Source: JBEKTY01 sp049515555 (lineage in GTDB: Bacteria; Planctomycetota; Planctomycetia; Pirellulales; Thermoguttaceae). From it: a stretch of 64,000 bases of DNA. Position numbers and translations under genes: made by a program. Below are positions 26,934 to 34,835 of this stretch, piece by piece (position 1 is the stretch's first letter; each line of letters starts with the position of its first letter). The stretch is from positions 14,055 to 78,054 of the forward strand of contig JBEKTY010000012.1 of NCBI GenBank assembly GCA_049515555.1, in the 5' to 3' direction. The notes under the pieces were generated by a model, which made no database searches, had not been told where the DNA came from, and worked only from the letters and a program-made list of their open reading frames with translations.

Positions 26934-26961
26934 TTGACTTTCGATTACAATGTAGTATAAT
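26934..26961 (+). promoter_or_regulatory. Sigma-70-type promoter of the toxin-antitoxin pair
   Basis: TTGACT (26934-26939), a 16-base spacer and TATAAT (26956-26961), with the antitoxin ATG 20 bases further on and a GAGGTG ribosome-binding site between. The spacer and -10 region form an imperfect palindrome that could be the operator of the RHH antitoxin. Confidence 0.6.
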
Positions 26962-26980
26962 AGCGGCATGAGGTGACAAT

Positions 26981-27199
26981 ATGAGCTTGGTCTTTTCCGT
27001 TCGCCTTCCAGAAGAACTGGCCAGAGAGCTGGACGAGATCGCCGCGGAAACGGAACGTCCCCGGTCGTTTCACGTCCAGAAGGCCATTGGCGCCTACGTG
27101 CGCGAGTTCGCCGACTTACAGATTGCCTTGGACCGCCTGCGCGACCAGAGCGACCCGGTCGTCTCCGGTCGGGATCTGAGGAAGTCGCTTGGCCTATAG
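26981..27199 (+). CDS. Ribbon-helix-helix antitoxin (RelB/CopG type)
   Basis: 72 residues. The N-terminus (LVFSVRLPEELARELDEIA, ETERPRSFHVQKAIGAYV) is a classic ribbon-helix-helix DNA-binding domain: one beta strand then two helices. The C-terminal part (IALDRLRDQSDPVVSGRDL) would bind and neutralise the toxin. The gene overlaps the toxin by 11 bases and has its own promoter. Such proteins repress their own operon together with the toxin. Confidence 0.85.
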   Translation: MSLVFSVRLPEELARELDEIAAETERPRSFHVQKAIGAYVREFADLQIALDRLRDQSDPVVSGRDLRKSLGL

Positions 27200-27443
27200 C
27201 GTCTCGTACAAGAAGAGCGTCCGGAAAGACTTGGCTTCCCTCCCGAAGGCGGAGGCGCGCCGGGTCCTGGACAAGATCGAGAGAGAGCTGACGGTCCGCC
27301 CCGATAGTTGCCCGTCCCTGAAAGGGCAGTTCGCGGGTCTCCGCCGGCTCCGCGTGGGCAGTTATCGGGTCATTTTCGTGGTCCAGGAGCAAGATGTGCT
27401 GGTGTTGAGGATCGGGCACCGGCGGGACGTTTACGAACGCTAA
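27189..27443 (+). CDS. RelE/ParE-family toxin
   Basis: 84 residues from a TTG start (27189) inside the antitoxin gene. The sequence YSVSYKKSVRKDLASLPK, LKGQFAGLRRLRVGSYRVIF and VLVLRIGHRRDVY is typical of RelE/ParE toxins: beta-hairpin core, the Arg-rich RLRVGSYRVIF strand and the C-terminal HRRDVYER. RelE-type members cut mRNA in the ribosome, ParE members poison gyrase; the RVGSYRVIF pattern and C-terminal HRRDVY resemble RelE more. Weak start and overlap would keep toxin below antitoxin levels. Confidence 0.85.
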   Translation: MAYSVSYKKSVRKDLASLPKAEARRVLDKIERELTVRPDSCPSLKGQFAGLRRLRVGSYRVIFVVQEQDVLVLRIGHRRDVYER

Positions 27444-27731
27444 GAGACCGTCGGATCGCTGGCGCGGGTGCTCGGGCTGAAGGACGTGCCTACGGGGCTG
27501 TTCTTTTCGGCTACGCTTTGGGCCGGCGCCACTACGCCCGAGGGCCGTTCTCGCCCGGGCGCTATCTGTTCGTGGTCCTGCGGTGGCCCCGGGACCTTTA
27601 CAGGCGCGTTGTCCCGTCATCCACGCAGGGCGACTGCCACCTTTTGTTCCGCGAAAGCGGGCATTTGGCTCTTGCCGGGGACTCTTGCCGGGGACGTTGT
27701 ATTAAGTCTTCCGGGCCGGTAGAATACCAGT

Positions 27732-27932
27732 ATGGGTACCATTCAGGAGATCCAGCAAGCTATTCGTAATCTGGGGCCACGGGAGCTCGCCGCGCTGCGG
27801 CAGTGGTTCGCCGCTTTCGACGCCGAACTCTGGGACCGCCAGATGGAGCAGGACGTGGCGGCGGGCCGGCTGGACCGGCTCAGGGAGGAAGCAGTGCGCG
27901 ACCTCAGCGAGGGACGCTGCACCGATCTATGA
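27732..27932 (+). CDS. Small antitoxin-like protein (orphan partner of a broken toxin)
   Basis: 66 residues. IQEIQQAIRNLGPRELAALRQWFAAFD, WDRQMEQDVAAGRLD and LREEAVRDLSEGRCTDL match a small family that in many bacteria precedes a RelE/HigB-like toxin gene. The following toxin frame (27929 on) is broken, so this protein is left without a partner here. Its stop overlaps the former toxin ATG (ATGA). The 288 bases before it (27444-27731) hold no gene I can support. Confidence 0.65.
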   Translation: MGTIQEIQQAIRNLGPRELAALRQWFAAFDAELWDRQMEQDVAAGRLDRLREEAVRDLSEGRCTDL

Positions 27933-28030
27933 GGCGCCACGCCGCGCTTTTGGGCCTGCTATAATGCATTGCCTGCCCAGGTACGGCAAGCGGCGGATCG
28001 TTGCTTCGCCACAAAAGGCAAGGCGCTGAC
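27929..28030 (+). pseudogene. Remnant of a toxin gene, frameshifted and truncated
   Basis: ATG at 27929 overlaps the antitoxin stop. The start frame gives only MRRHAALLGLL then a stop, but a one-base shift near 27945 opens RFWACYNALPAQVRQAADRCF, the conserved N-terminus of the toxin family paired with this antitoxin. After about 30 codons the similarity ends in a dispersed repeat (28033 on). Both lesions would abolish the toxin. Confidence 0.65.
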
Positions 28031-28032
28031 GC

Positions 28033-28058
28033 CTGTCACCTTTTTCCCGCGAAAGCGG
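28033..28058. repeat. Dispersed repeat, second copy at 27634-27668
   Basis: CTGTCACCTTTTTCCCGCG and the following AAAGCGGGCTTTTG resemble 27634-27668. CCCGC-GAAA-GCGGG forms a hairpin. The two copies flank the broken toxin-antitoxin pair. 28059-28208 is the untranslated region before hydC. Confidence 0.5.
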
Positions 28059-28208
28059 GCTTTTGACCGGGCCCTTGCGTTATTCGCGGCGAAGTGGTAT
28101 TGATAGAGATTCGGGATGGGGCGGCCCGGGCGCGGGCCGGGGGCAGCCGGGCGGTGGGGCGTGACCCGCCGCGCGGCACAGGGGCCTAGCTAACCAGGGG
28201 AAAAACGC

Positions 28209-28730
28209 ATGCTCGTAACCGAACGCGAGAGGCTGCGCGAGGAATTGATCGCCCTGGCCGACCAGCACGGTCGGCAGCGGAGCGGCTTGATGGCCATTCT
28301 GCAGGAGGTCCAGCGGCGGCACTCCCGGATCTCCGAGTACGCCATGCAGGTGATCGCCGATCTGCTGGACATCCATCCGGTCGAGGTGTACAGCGTTGTC
28401 TCGTTTTACAGTTTTCTGGGCGAGCAGCCGCAGGGGCAGTTCGTGATCCGGCTGTGCCGCACGATAACCTGCGACATGGCGGGCAAGTCGCAGATCGCCC
28501 GGCAGTTGGAGAACGACCTGGGGATCCGCTTCGGCCAGACCACGGCCGACGGCAAGTTCTCGTTGTGCTGGGCGAATTGTCTGGGGATGTGCGATCAGGG
28601 GCCGGCGATGCTGGTCAACGACCGGATTTTCACGGGCATTACGCTGGACAAGGTGCACGGCATTCTGGAGCAATGCCGGCGGACGTTTGCCGGCCGCTTG
28701 TTGCCGGCGGAGGAGGAACATCGCGTATGA
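28209..28730 (+). CDS. hydC: NAD-linked [FeFe]-hydrogenase, NuoE-like [2Fe-2S] subunit
   Basis: 173 residues, a thioredoxin-like [2Fe-2S] protein of the NuoE/HoxE/HydC family. Ligands: CRTITC (CxxxxC) and CWANC (CxxxC) followed by LGMC. N-terminal helix bundle (GLMAILQEVQRRHSRIS, HPVEVYSVVSFYSF) is typical. It would pass electrons within the HydABC complex in the cytoplasm. ATG at 28209 follows AGGGGA. Its stop overlaps the hydB start by four bases (28727-28730), so the operon is translationally coupled. Confidence 0.88.
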   Translation: MLVTERERLREELIALADQHGRQRSGLMAILQEVQRRHSRISEYAMQVIADLLDIHPVEVYSVVSFYSFLGEQPQGQFVIRLCRTITCDMAGKSQIARQLENDLGIRFGQTTADGKFSLCWANCLGMCDQGPAMLVNDRIFTGITLDKVHGILEQCRRTFAGRLLPAEEEHRV

Positions 28731-29962
28731 GCCACCCGACGCGAACCGGCGGGCTGACGTTTTCGACCATTGCGGCGGGCAGCGGCCTGGAGGCCGCGCT
28801 GGCCAAGGCCCCCGCCGACGTCTTGGCGCAGATCGGGCGCTCCGGGCTGCGGGGCCGGGGCGGGGCGGGTTTTCCCACCAGCCTTAAATGGAGTCTGGCC
28901 GCCGAGCAGCCCAGCCAAGAGAAGTACGTCGTCTGCAATGCCGACGAGGGCGAGCCCGGCACCTTCAAGGACCGCGTGATCCTCAGCGAGTTCGCCGATT
29001 TGGTGTTCGAGGGGATGACGATCGGGGCGCGGGTGATCGGGGCCCGGCGGGGGGTCATGTACTTGCGCTCCGAGTACACGTATTTGCGGCCGCACTTGGA
29101 AGCGGTGCTGGCCCGCCGCCGCAGGGAAGGGCTGCTGGGCCAGGCGGTGGCCGGCTGCCCGGGATTCGAGTTCGACGTGCTCATCCACATGGGCGCGGGG
29201 GCCTACGTCTGCGGCGAGGAGACGGCCATGATCGAGTCCATGGAGGGCCATCGCGGCGAGCCGCGGAACCGGCCGCCCTTTCCCATCGACACCGGCTATC
29301 TGGGCCGCCCCACGATCGTCAACAACGTGGAAACCTTCGCCTGGGTGGTGTGCATTCTGGCCCGCGGGCCGGAGTGGTTCCGCGGCCAGGGCACGGAGCG
29401 CTCGGCGGGCCTGAAGCTCTTCAGCGTTTCCGGCGACTGCGGGCTGCCCGGCGTGTACGAATTCCCGCTGGGGATTACGATTGCCGAGCTGCTGCGGGCC
29501 GTGCGGGGCGAAGGGGCCAAGGCCGTGCAGGTGGGGGGCGCCTCGGGGCAGTGCATTCCCGCCGCCCAGTTCGACCGCCGGCTGGCCTTCGAGGACGTAT
29601 CCACCGGCGGCTCGGTGATCGTTTTCGGGCCGCAGCGGGACATGCTCGACGTGGTCGAGAACTTCCTGGAGTTCTTCATCGACGAATCGTGCGGCCAGTG
29701 CACGCCCTGCCGCGAGGGCGTGCCGAAACTGGCCGAGGGCGTGGCCCTCTTGAAACGCGGCAAGTGCTCGGTGGCCTATCTCAAGGAGCTGTGCAGCCTG
29801 GGCGAGACCCTGCAGTTGGCCAGCAAGTGCGGGCTGGGGCAGTCGGCGCCCAACGCCCTGCTCTCGGTGGTGGCCCACTTCCAGGATGAAATCCTGGGTC
29901 GGGCCGAGCGGCGCGAGCCGGCCCATGCCGGCAACGGCAACGGTACAAGGAGTACGAGATGA
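28727..29962 (+). CDS. hydB: NAD-linked [FeFe]-hydrogenase, NuoF-like flavin subunit
   Basis: 411 residues. Contains GRGGAGFPTSLKW (FMN/NAD loop), NADEGEPGTFKDR, GAYVCGEETAMIESMEG and the [4Fe-4S] set ESCGQCTPCREG with a later Cys (about 355-400). It binds FMN and NAD(H). It is NuoF length; the Thermotoga HydB is longer, with an extra N-terminal [2Fe-2S] and C-terminal ferredoxin domain that are absent here. Overlaps hydC and hydA by ATGA at both ends. The start is ATG 28727; a longer open frame upstream is out of family. Confidence 0.9.
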   Translation: MSHPTRTGGLTFSTIAAGSGLEAALAKAPADVLAQIGRSGLRGRGGAGFPTSLKWSLAAEQPSQEKYVVCNADEGEPGTFKDRVILSEFADLVFEGMTIGARVIGARRGVMYLRSEYTYLRPHLEAVLARRRREGLLGQAVAGCPGFEFDVLIHMGAGAYVCGEETAMIESMEGHRGEPRNRPPFPIDTGYLGRPTIVNNVETFAWVVCILARGPEWFRGQGTERSAGLKLFSVSGDCGLPGVYEFPLGITIAELLRAVRGEGAKAVQVGGASGQCIPAAQFDRRLAFEDVSTGGSVIVFGPQRDMLDVVENFLEFFIDESCGQCTPCREGVPKLAEGVALLKRGKCSVAYLKELCSLGETLQLASKCGLGQSAPNALLSVVAHFQDEILGRAERREPAHAGNGNGTRSTR

Positions 29963-31890
29963 GCGACGACCGCCAGGTGGACTCCGCCCCGACGCGGGCC
30001 CCGAAAAGCCAGATGCTCCGCACGGCGGAGGCCATCGCCCAGGCCAAGGCCGACGGCAAGCAGATCGAGGTGACCATCGACGGCAAGCCGATCAGCGTGC
30101 CGCTGGGCACGACCCTTTTGGAGGCCGCCACCAGACTGGGGATCCGCATTCCCACGCTCTGCTACCACGAGGACCTGTGCCTGGCCGGCGTGTGCCGCAT
30201 CTGCGTGGTCGAGGTCGACGGTCAGCGGACCTTGCAGGCCGCTTGCAGCTACCCGGTCACCACGGCCACCCGGGTCCTCACCCACACATCCAAGGTCCGC
30301 CGCGCGCGGCGGCACATCCTCGATCTGCTGCTGGCCACGCACTACGGCAACTGCTGCACCTGCGTGAGCAACAGCTACTGCGAGCTGCAGGCGCTGGCCG
30401 CGGAATACGGGGTGGATCTCCACCGTTTCGGGCAGTTGGACGCCCCGCGCTACGCGAGCGACACGTCGAGCTACTCCGTGATCCGCAACATCAACAAGTG
30501 CGTGCTCTGCCGCCGCTGCATCCGCACCTGCATCGACTTGCAGGAAGTGGGCGTGCTGGAGGCCATCGGCCGGGGCAGCGCCACCCGCGTCTCGACCTTC
30601 ATGGAGAAGCCGCTGGCCGACGTGATCTGCATCAACTGCGGGCAGTGCCGCAACCGCTGCCCGACGGGGGCCCTGCACGCCAACGACACCACCGACGAGG
30701 TGTGGGCGGCCATCGACGACCCCACCCGGCACGTGGTGATCCAGACCGCCCCCAGCCCGCGGGCGGCCATCGGCGAGTGCTTCGGCCTGCCGCCGGGAAA
30801 GGCCATGACCTTCGAGCTAAATACCGCCCTGCGGGGCTGCGGCTTCGACAAGGTCTTCGATACCAACTTCACCGCCGACCTGACGATCATCGAGGAAGGC
30901 ACCGAGCTTTTGGTGCGGCTGCACCGCTCCCTGGTCGAGCACGACGCCACGGCCGTGCTGCCGCAGTTCACCAGTTGCTCGCCGGGCTGGGTCAAGTACC
31001 TCGAGCATTTCTATCCCGAGTACCTGCCCCACCTCTCGACGGCCAAGAGCCCGCAGCAGATGTTCGGCACCCTGCTGAAGACCTATTACGCCAAGCTGAA
31101 CTCCCTGGACCCGGAGAAGATCGTCACCGTGGCGCTGATGCCCTGCTCGGCCAAGAAGTTCGAGTGCAACCGGCCGGAGATGTGCCAGAGCGGACAGAAG
31201 GACCTCGACTACGGCCTGACGACCCGCGAGCTGGCGAAGATGATCCGCGAGGCGGGCATCGATCTGCCGCACATGGCCCCTTCGGACTTCGACGACCCGT
31301 TCGGCACAGCCACCGGCTCGGGCGTGATTTTCGGTGCCACCGGCGGGGTGATGGAAGCCGCCCTGCGGACCGTGCTGGAGATCGTGACCGGCCAGAAGGT
31401 CGAGCGGTTTTTCGACCACGCCGAGATCATTCCCTTGCGGGGCTTCGAGGGCGTCCGCTACGCCGAGGTGCCCGTCACCACGGTGGGCCCCGTGCCCGAG
31501 CTGCTCAAGCATCGCTTTACCGACTTCGAGTGGCTGCGCGGGGCGACGCTGCGGGTGGGCGTGTGCCACGGCACGGCCAACGCCAAGAAGGTGATGGAGA
31601 ACATCAAGGCCGGCGGGCAGTTCAGCCGCTGCCACTTCATCGAGTTCATGGCCTGCCCCGGCGGCTGCCTGGGCGGCGGCGGCCAGCCGATGCCCACCAG
31701 TCCGGCCATCCGCGCCGCGCGGGCCGAGGCCATCTACGCCGAAGACCGGGCCTACCAAATCCGCAAGTCGCACGAGAACCCGGCCATCGTCCGGCTGTAC
31801 CAGCGATTCCTCACCGACGGCCCGGGCGGCCCCTTGAGCCACCGCCTGCTCCACACCCACTACACCCCGCGCGGCAAGTACATCGTCTGA
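29959..31890 (+). CDS. hydA: [FeFe]-hydrogenase catalytic subunit (HydA, multi-cluster type)
   Basis: 643 residues. Order: [2Fe-2S] domain (Cys68, 74-type cluster CYHEDLCLAGVCRIC), His-Cys3 [4Fe-4S] (THYGNCCTCVSNSYC, 127-141), two [4Fe-4S] ferredoxin motifs (CVLCRRCIRTC 181-191; CINCGQCRNRC 224-234), then the H-cluster domain with TSCSPGW (338-344), MPCSAKKFE (394-402) and FMACPGGCLGGGGQP (563-577). The four H-cluster cysteines (340, 396, 566, 570) are present. The layout matches the NADH/ferredoxin-dependent HydABC hydrogenases. Ser341 replaces the usual proton-relay Cys. Maturases HydE, HydF and HydG are not in the window. Confidence 0.93.
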   Translation: MSDDRQVDSAPTRAPKSQMLRTAEAIAQAKADGKQIEVTIDGKPISVPLGTTLLEAATRLGIRIPTLCYHEDLCLAGVCRICVVEVDGQRTLQAACSYPVTTATRVLTHTSKVRRARRHILDLLLATHYGNCCTCVSNSYCELQALAAEYGVDLHRFGQLDAPRYASDTSSYSVIRNINKCVLCRRCIRTCIDLQEVGVLEAIGRGSATRVSTFMEKPLADVICINCGQCRNRCPTGALHANDTTDEVWAAIDDPTRHVVIQTAPSPRAAIGECFGLPPGKAMTFELNTALRGCGFDKVFDTNFTADLTIIEEGTELLVRLHRSLVEHDATAVLPQFTSCSPGWVKYLEHFYPEYLPHLSTAKSPQQMFGTLLKTYYAKLNSLDPEKIVTVALMPCSAKKFECNRPEMCQSGQKDLDYGLTTRELAKMIREAGIDLPHMAPSDFDDPFGTATGSGVIFGATGGVMEAALRTVLEIVTGQKVERFFDHAEIIPLRGFEGVRYAEVPVTTVGPVPELLKHRFTDFEWLRGATLRVGVCHGTANAKKVMENIKAGGQFSRCHFIEFMACPGGCLGGGGQPMPTSPAIRAARAEAIYAEDRAYQIRKSHENPAIVRLYQRFLTDGPGGPLSHRLLHTHYTPRGKYIV

Positions 31891-31898
31891 CAGCCAAG

Positions 31899-31992
31899 GT
31901 CCCCTCTCCATCCGGGAGGGGGTTAGGGTGGTTAGGGTGAGGGCTATGGATTCGATGTCCCCTCTCCCTCCGGGAGAGGGTCAGGGTGAGGG
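31899..31992. repeat. Two copies of the CCCTCTCCCTCCGGGAGAGGG palindrome family
   Basis: Copies at 31899-31944 (arm slightly degenerate) and 31958-31992, each followed by TTAGGGTGAGGG or TCAGGGTGAGGG. They sit between hydA and the molybdenum hydroxylase genes; further copies are at 32481, 32563, 36530 and 36612. Confidence 0.85.
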
Positions 31993-32001
31993 CTGAACAC
32001 C

Positions 32002-32523
32002 GTGAATCAAAGCATTACGCTGATCGTCAACGGCGAGACGAAAACGGTTGCCACTCATCCCGATCGCTTGCTGCTTGACGTCCTGCGCGAGGACTTGCAG
32101 TTGACCGGCACGAAGTACGGTTGCGGCGAAGGGCGCTGCGGCGCCTGCACCGTGCTGGTCGATGGCCGGAACATGCATTCCTGCCAGGTACGGGCGGTCG
32201 AGGTCCAGGGCAAGTCGATCCTGACCATCGAGGGCCTCGCCCGCGGCGGTTCCCTGCACCCCGTTCAAGAGGCCTTTCTGGCCGAGGGCGCCATGCAGTG
32301 CGGCTATTGCACGCCGGGCATGATCCTCACGGCGGTCGCCCTGCTGGAGAAGCACCCCCGTCCCAGCGACGAGCAGATCCTGGACTGGATGAACGGCAAC
32401 TTATGCCGCTGCAACGGCTATGTTAAGATCCTGCGCGCCGTGCGGCGCGCCGCGGGCGCCAGCGTGGAGGCGAGCCCGCCTTCCCCTCTCCCTCCGGGAG
32501 AGGGCCAGGGTGAGGGGACGTAG
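32002..32523 (+). CDS. Molybdenum hydroxylase [2Fe-2S] subunit (CoxS/IorA-like)
   Basis: 173 residues from a GTG start. Two [2Fe-2S] clusters: plant ferredoxin-type (YGCGEGRCGACTVL, then HSC) and the helical one (QCGYCTPGM, LCRCNGY). The fold and Cys spacing are those of the small subunit of xanthine dehydrogenase family enzymes. It passes electrons from the Mo site. The last ~16 residues (PPSPLPPGEGQGEG) are translated palindromic repeat DNA. The large subunit gene starts 8 bases after its stop. Confidence 0.9.
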   Translation: MNQSITLIVNGETKTVATHPDRLLLDVLREDLQLTGTKYGCGEGRCGACTVLVDGRNMHSCQVRAVEVQGKSILTIEGLARGGSLHPVQEAFLAEGAMQCGYCTPGMILTAVALLEKHPRPSDEQILDWMNGNLCRCNGYVKILRAVRRAAGASVEASPPSPLPPGEGQGEGT

Positions 32524-32599
32524 GTTAGGCAATGAAACCTGAAGACCTGGTTCGGCATTGTTTCCCTCACCCTAGCCCTCTCCCGGAGGGCGAGGGGAC
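32481..32599. repeat. Two palindrome-family copies at a gene junction
   Basis: One copy (32481-32519) forms the 3' end of the small-subunit gene; an inverted copy (32563-32599) lies in the N-terminal codons of the large-subunit gene. The two could pair into a long stem around the start codon at 32532. Confidence 0.8.
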
Positions 32600-34712
32600 C
32601 GGGCCCGAGGCCGTCGAGGCATCTTCTTCCGCCGCGGGGCTGACCAGGCGCGAGCTCATGCAACTGCTCGGCGCGGGGCTGCTGATCACCGTCGGCGGCC
32701 AAATCGCGCTGGGGCAGCGCGGGGCGGGCCGGGGCTTCCGCGGCCGCGGCCCGACCAACGTCGCCGCCCGACTGCACATCGATCGCGACGGCCTGATTAC
32801 CGTTATGACCGGGAAGGTCGAGGCGGGCCAGGGCTCGCGGGCCGAGATTACCCAGGCCGCGGCCGAAGAACTGCGCCTGGATGCCAGCCGCATTCGGCTA
32901 ATCATGGCCGACACGGCGACAACGCCCGACGACGGGGTGACCGCCGGCAGCCGCAGCACTCCCTCCACGGTTCCCGCCGTGCGCAGCGCGGCGGCCACCG
33001 CCCGCGAGCTGCTCCTGGACCTGGCTTGCCGGCGCTGGAAGGCGGATCGCAAGGCCCTTCAGGTCCGCGACGGCGCCATCGTCGACGAGGCCGCCAAAGG
33101 CAGGCTTACCTATGCCGAGCTGGCCCAGGACGAGGAGGCCGTCAAGGCCCTGGCCCGGCCCATCCCGGCCGATGTCGCGCTAACGCCGGTCAGCCAGTGG
33201 AAAGTGCTGGGGACATCGGTTCCGCGGCCTGATGGGCGGGACCTCGTGACCGGGGCGCACCGTTTTCCTTCCGATATCGTCCGGCCCGGAATGCAGTATG
33301 GAACGATCCTCCGCCCGCCTTCGTTCGGGGCGAAGCTGGAATCGCTTGACCTTGCGGCGGCGCAGGCCCTGCCGGGGGTGACTGTGGTCCGCGATGGGCC
33401 GCTGGTGGGTTTCGTCGCCCCGTCGCACTTCCAGGCCGAGGCGGCGGCGGGGGCGGTCGAGCATGCCGTTTATCAGCTCAAGCGGCCGCAAACTTCGAGT
33501 AAGGAGCTGTTTGCGCACCTTCGGAAACAGGCCCCGGTGACGGCCGGCAGTGCCATGGCGGCCGAGCTGGCCCGCGCCGCCAAGGTGCTCCGCGAAAGCT
33601 ACGAGGTGGCCTATATCCAGCACGCGCCGCTGGAAACTCGCGCCGCCGTGGCCGAGTGGGACCACGACCGGCTGACCGTGTGGACGGGCTCGCAGAATCC
33701 CTTCGGCGTCCGCAACGAGCTGGCCGCCGCGCTCGGGCTTGCCCCGGATCACGTCCGCGTCATCGTGCCCGGCACCGGCGGCGGGTTCGGCGGCAAGCAC
33801 ACGGGCGAGGCGGCGGTGGAAGCGGCCCGCTTGGCCCGCGCCGCCGGACACCCCGTCGCCTTGCAATGGTCGCGGGAAGAGGAGTTCACGTGGGCCTATT
33901 TCCGGCCGGCGGCGGTGATCGACGTCTGCGCCGGGCTGGATGCGTCGGGGAAGATTCTGGCCTGGGAGTTCGTCAACATCAACGCCGGTGGCTCGGGCCT
34001 CGAGCCGCCCTACGAGTTCCCCAGCCAACACACGCGATTCCTGCCCTCGGACCCGCCCTTGTGTCAGGGTTCTTACCGGGCTCTAGCGGCCACGGCCAAC
34101 AATTTCGCCCGCGAGTGCTTTATGGACGAGCTGGCGCACGCCGCGGGGTCCGATCCGCTGGCCCTGCGCCGGAAGCACCTCAAGAACGATCGCTTGCGTG
34201 CCGTTCTGGAGAAGGCGGCCCGGGAGTTCGGCTGGCGGGAGGGCCGGGCCAAGCCCGCGGCGAACGTCGGCTGGGGGCTGGCCTGCGGCACCGAAAAGGG
34301 CTCCTGCGTGGCGGCCTGCGCAGAGGTCGAGGTCGACCGCGCGACGGGCACGATCCGCGTCCGCCGCGTCTGCCAGGCCTTCGAGTGCGGCGCCATCTTG
34401 AATCCCGCCAATCTCATGTCGCAGGTCCAGGGGTGCATTGTCATGGGCCTGGGCGGCGCGCTGAGCGAGGAGATCCGCTTCCAAGACGGCACGATCCTCA
34501 ATCCCCATTTCGCCACTTACCAGGTGCCCCGCTTCAAGGACGTGCCACAGATCGACGTTCATCTTGTGAACCGCGTGGACCTGGCCCCGGCCGGCGCCGG
34601 CGAAACGCCGATCATTGCGGTTGCCCCCGCGGTGGCCAACGCCGTGTTCCACGCCACCGGCATCCGTCTGCGGTCCATGCCGCTCCGCAGCCGGGCGCTG
34701 AGAACAGGTTGA
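32532..34712 (+). CDS. Molybdopterin-binding large subunit of a xanthine dehydrogenase-family hydroxylase
   Basis: 726 residues. A Tat-like motif LTRRELMQLLGAG (about 37-49) suggests export. Then typical IorB/CoxL features: VEAGQGSRAEITQAAAEEL, GTGGGFGGKH, CQGSYRALA and AGAGETPIIAVAP with the catalytic Glu near residue 695. Family members hydroxylate N-heterocycles or oxidise aldehydes. There is no separate FAD subunit, so it resembles the two-subunit isoquinoline oxidoreductase type that hands electrons to cytochromes. Residues ~11-23 are repeat-derived (HPSPLPEGEG); ATG 32532 is the only start that keeps the Arg pair. Confidence 0.88.
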   Translation: MKPEDLVRHCFPHPSPLPEGEGTGPEAVEASSSAAGLTRRELMQLLGAGLLITVGGQIALGQRGAGRGFRGRGPTNVAARLHIDRDGLITVMTGKVEAGQGSRAEITQAAAEELRLDASRIRLIMADTATTPDDGVTAGSRSTPSTVPAVRSAAATARELLLDLACRRWKADRKALQVRDGAIVDEAAKGRLTYAELAQDEEAVKALARPIPADVALTPVSQWKVLGTSVPRPDGRDLVTGAHRFPSDIVRPGMQYGTILRPPSFGAKLESLDLAAAQALPGVTVVRDGPLVGFVAPSHFQAEAAAGAVEHAVYQLKRPQTSSKELFAHLRKQAPVTAGSAMAAELARAAKVLRESYEVAYIQHAPLETRAAVAEWDHDRLTVWTGSQNPFGVRNELAAALGLAPDHVRVIVPGTGGGFGGKHTGEAAVEAARLARAAGHPVALQWSREEEFTWAYFRPAAVIDVCAGLDASGKILAWEFVNINAGGSGLEPPYEFPSQHTRFLPSDPPLCQGSYRALAATANNFARECFMDELAHAAGSDPLALRRKHLKNDRLRAVLEKAAREFGWREGRAKPAANVGWGLACGTEKGSCVAACAEVEVDRATGTIRVRRVCQAFECGAILNPANLMSQVQGCIVMGLGGALSEEIRFQDGTILNPHFATYQVPRFKDVPQIDVHLVNRVDLAPAGAGETPIIAVAPAVANAVFHATGIRLRSMPLRSRALRTG

Positions 34713-34755
34713 GCCATGGCGCCGGACCCCGGTGCTCTGACACAGTTGAACTGTC

Positions 34756-34820
34756 GAGTGCCACGGTTGGCTTGCCCAACCGTGTTTGCCGCACTGCTGG
34801 ACAAGCCAGCAGTGGCACCC
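34756..34820. repeat. Paired hairpins of the GTGCCAC...AGCAGTGGCACCC repeat
   Basis: CACGGTTGG-CTTGC-CCAACCGTG and CACTGCTGG-ACAAG-CCAGCAGTG, two 9-bp stems in tandem. The second hairpin recurs at 36677-36705. Confidence 0.8.
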
Positions 34821-34835
34821 AACCCGTCAAATTAA

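Noticed and set aside
27468..27722. 84-codon frame between toxin and second antitoxin
   Set aside because: No family features, runs through the dispersed repeat at 27634-27668, and no ribosome-binding site.
28454..28726. N-terminal extension of HydB
   Set aside because: It is an out-of-frame reading of hydC; the ATGA overlap at 28727 is the natural start.
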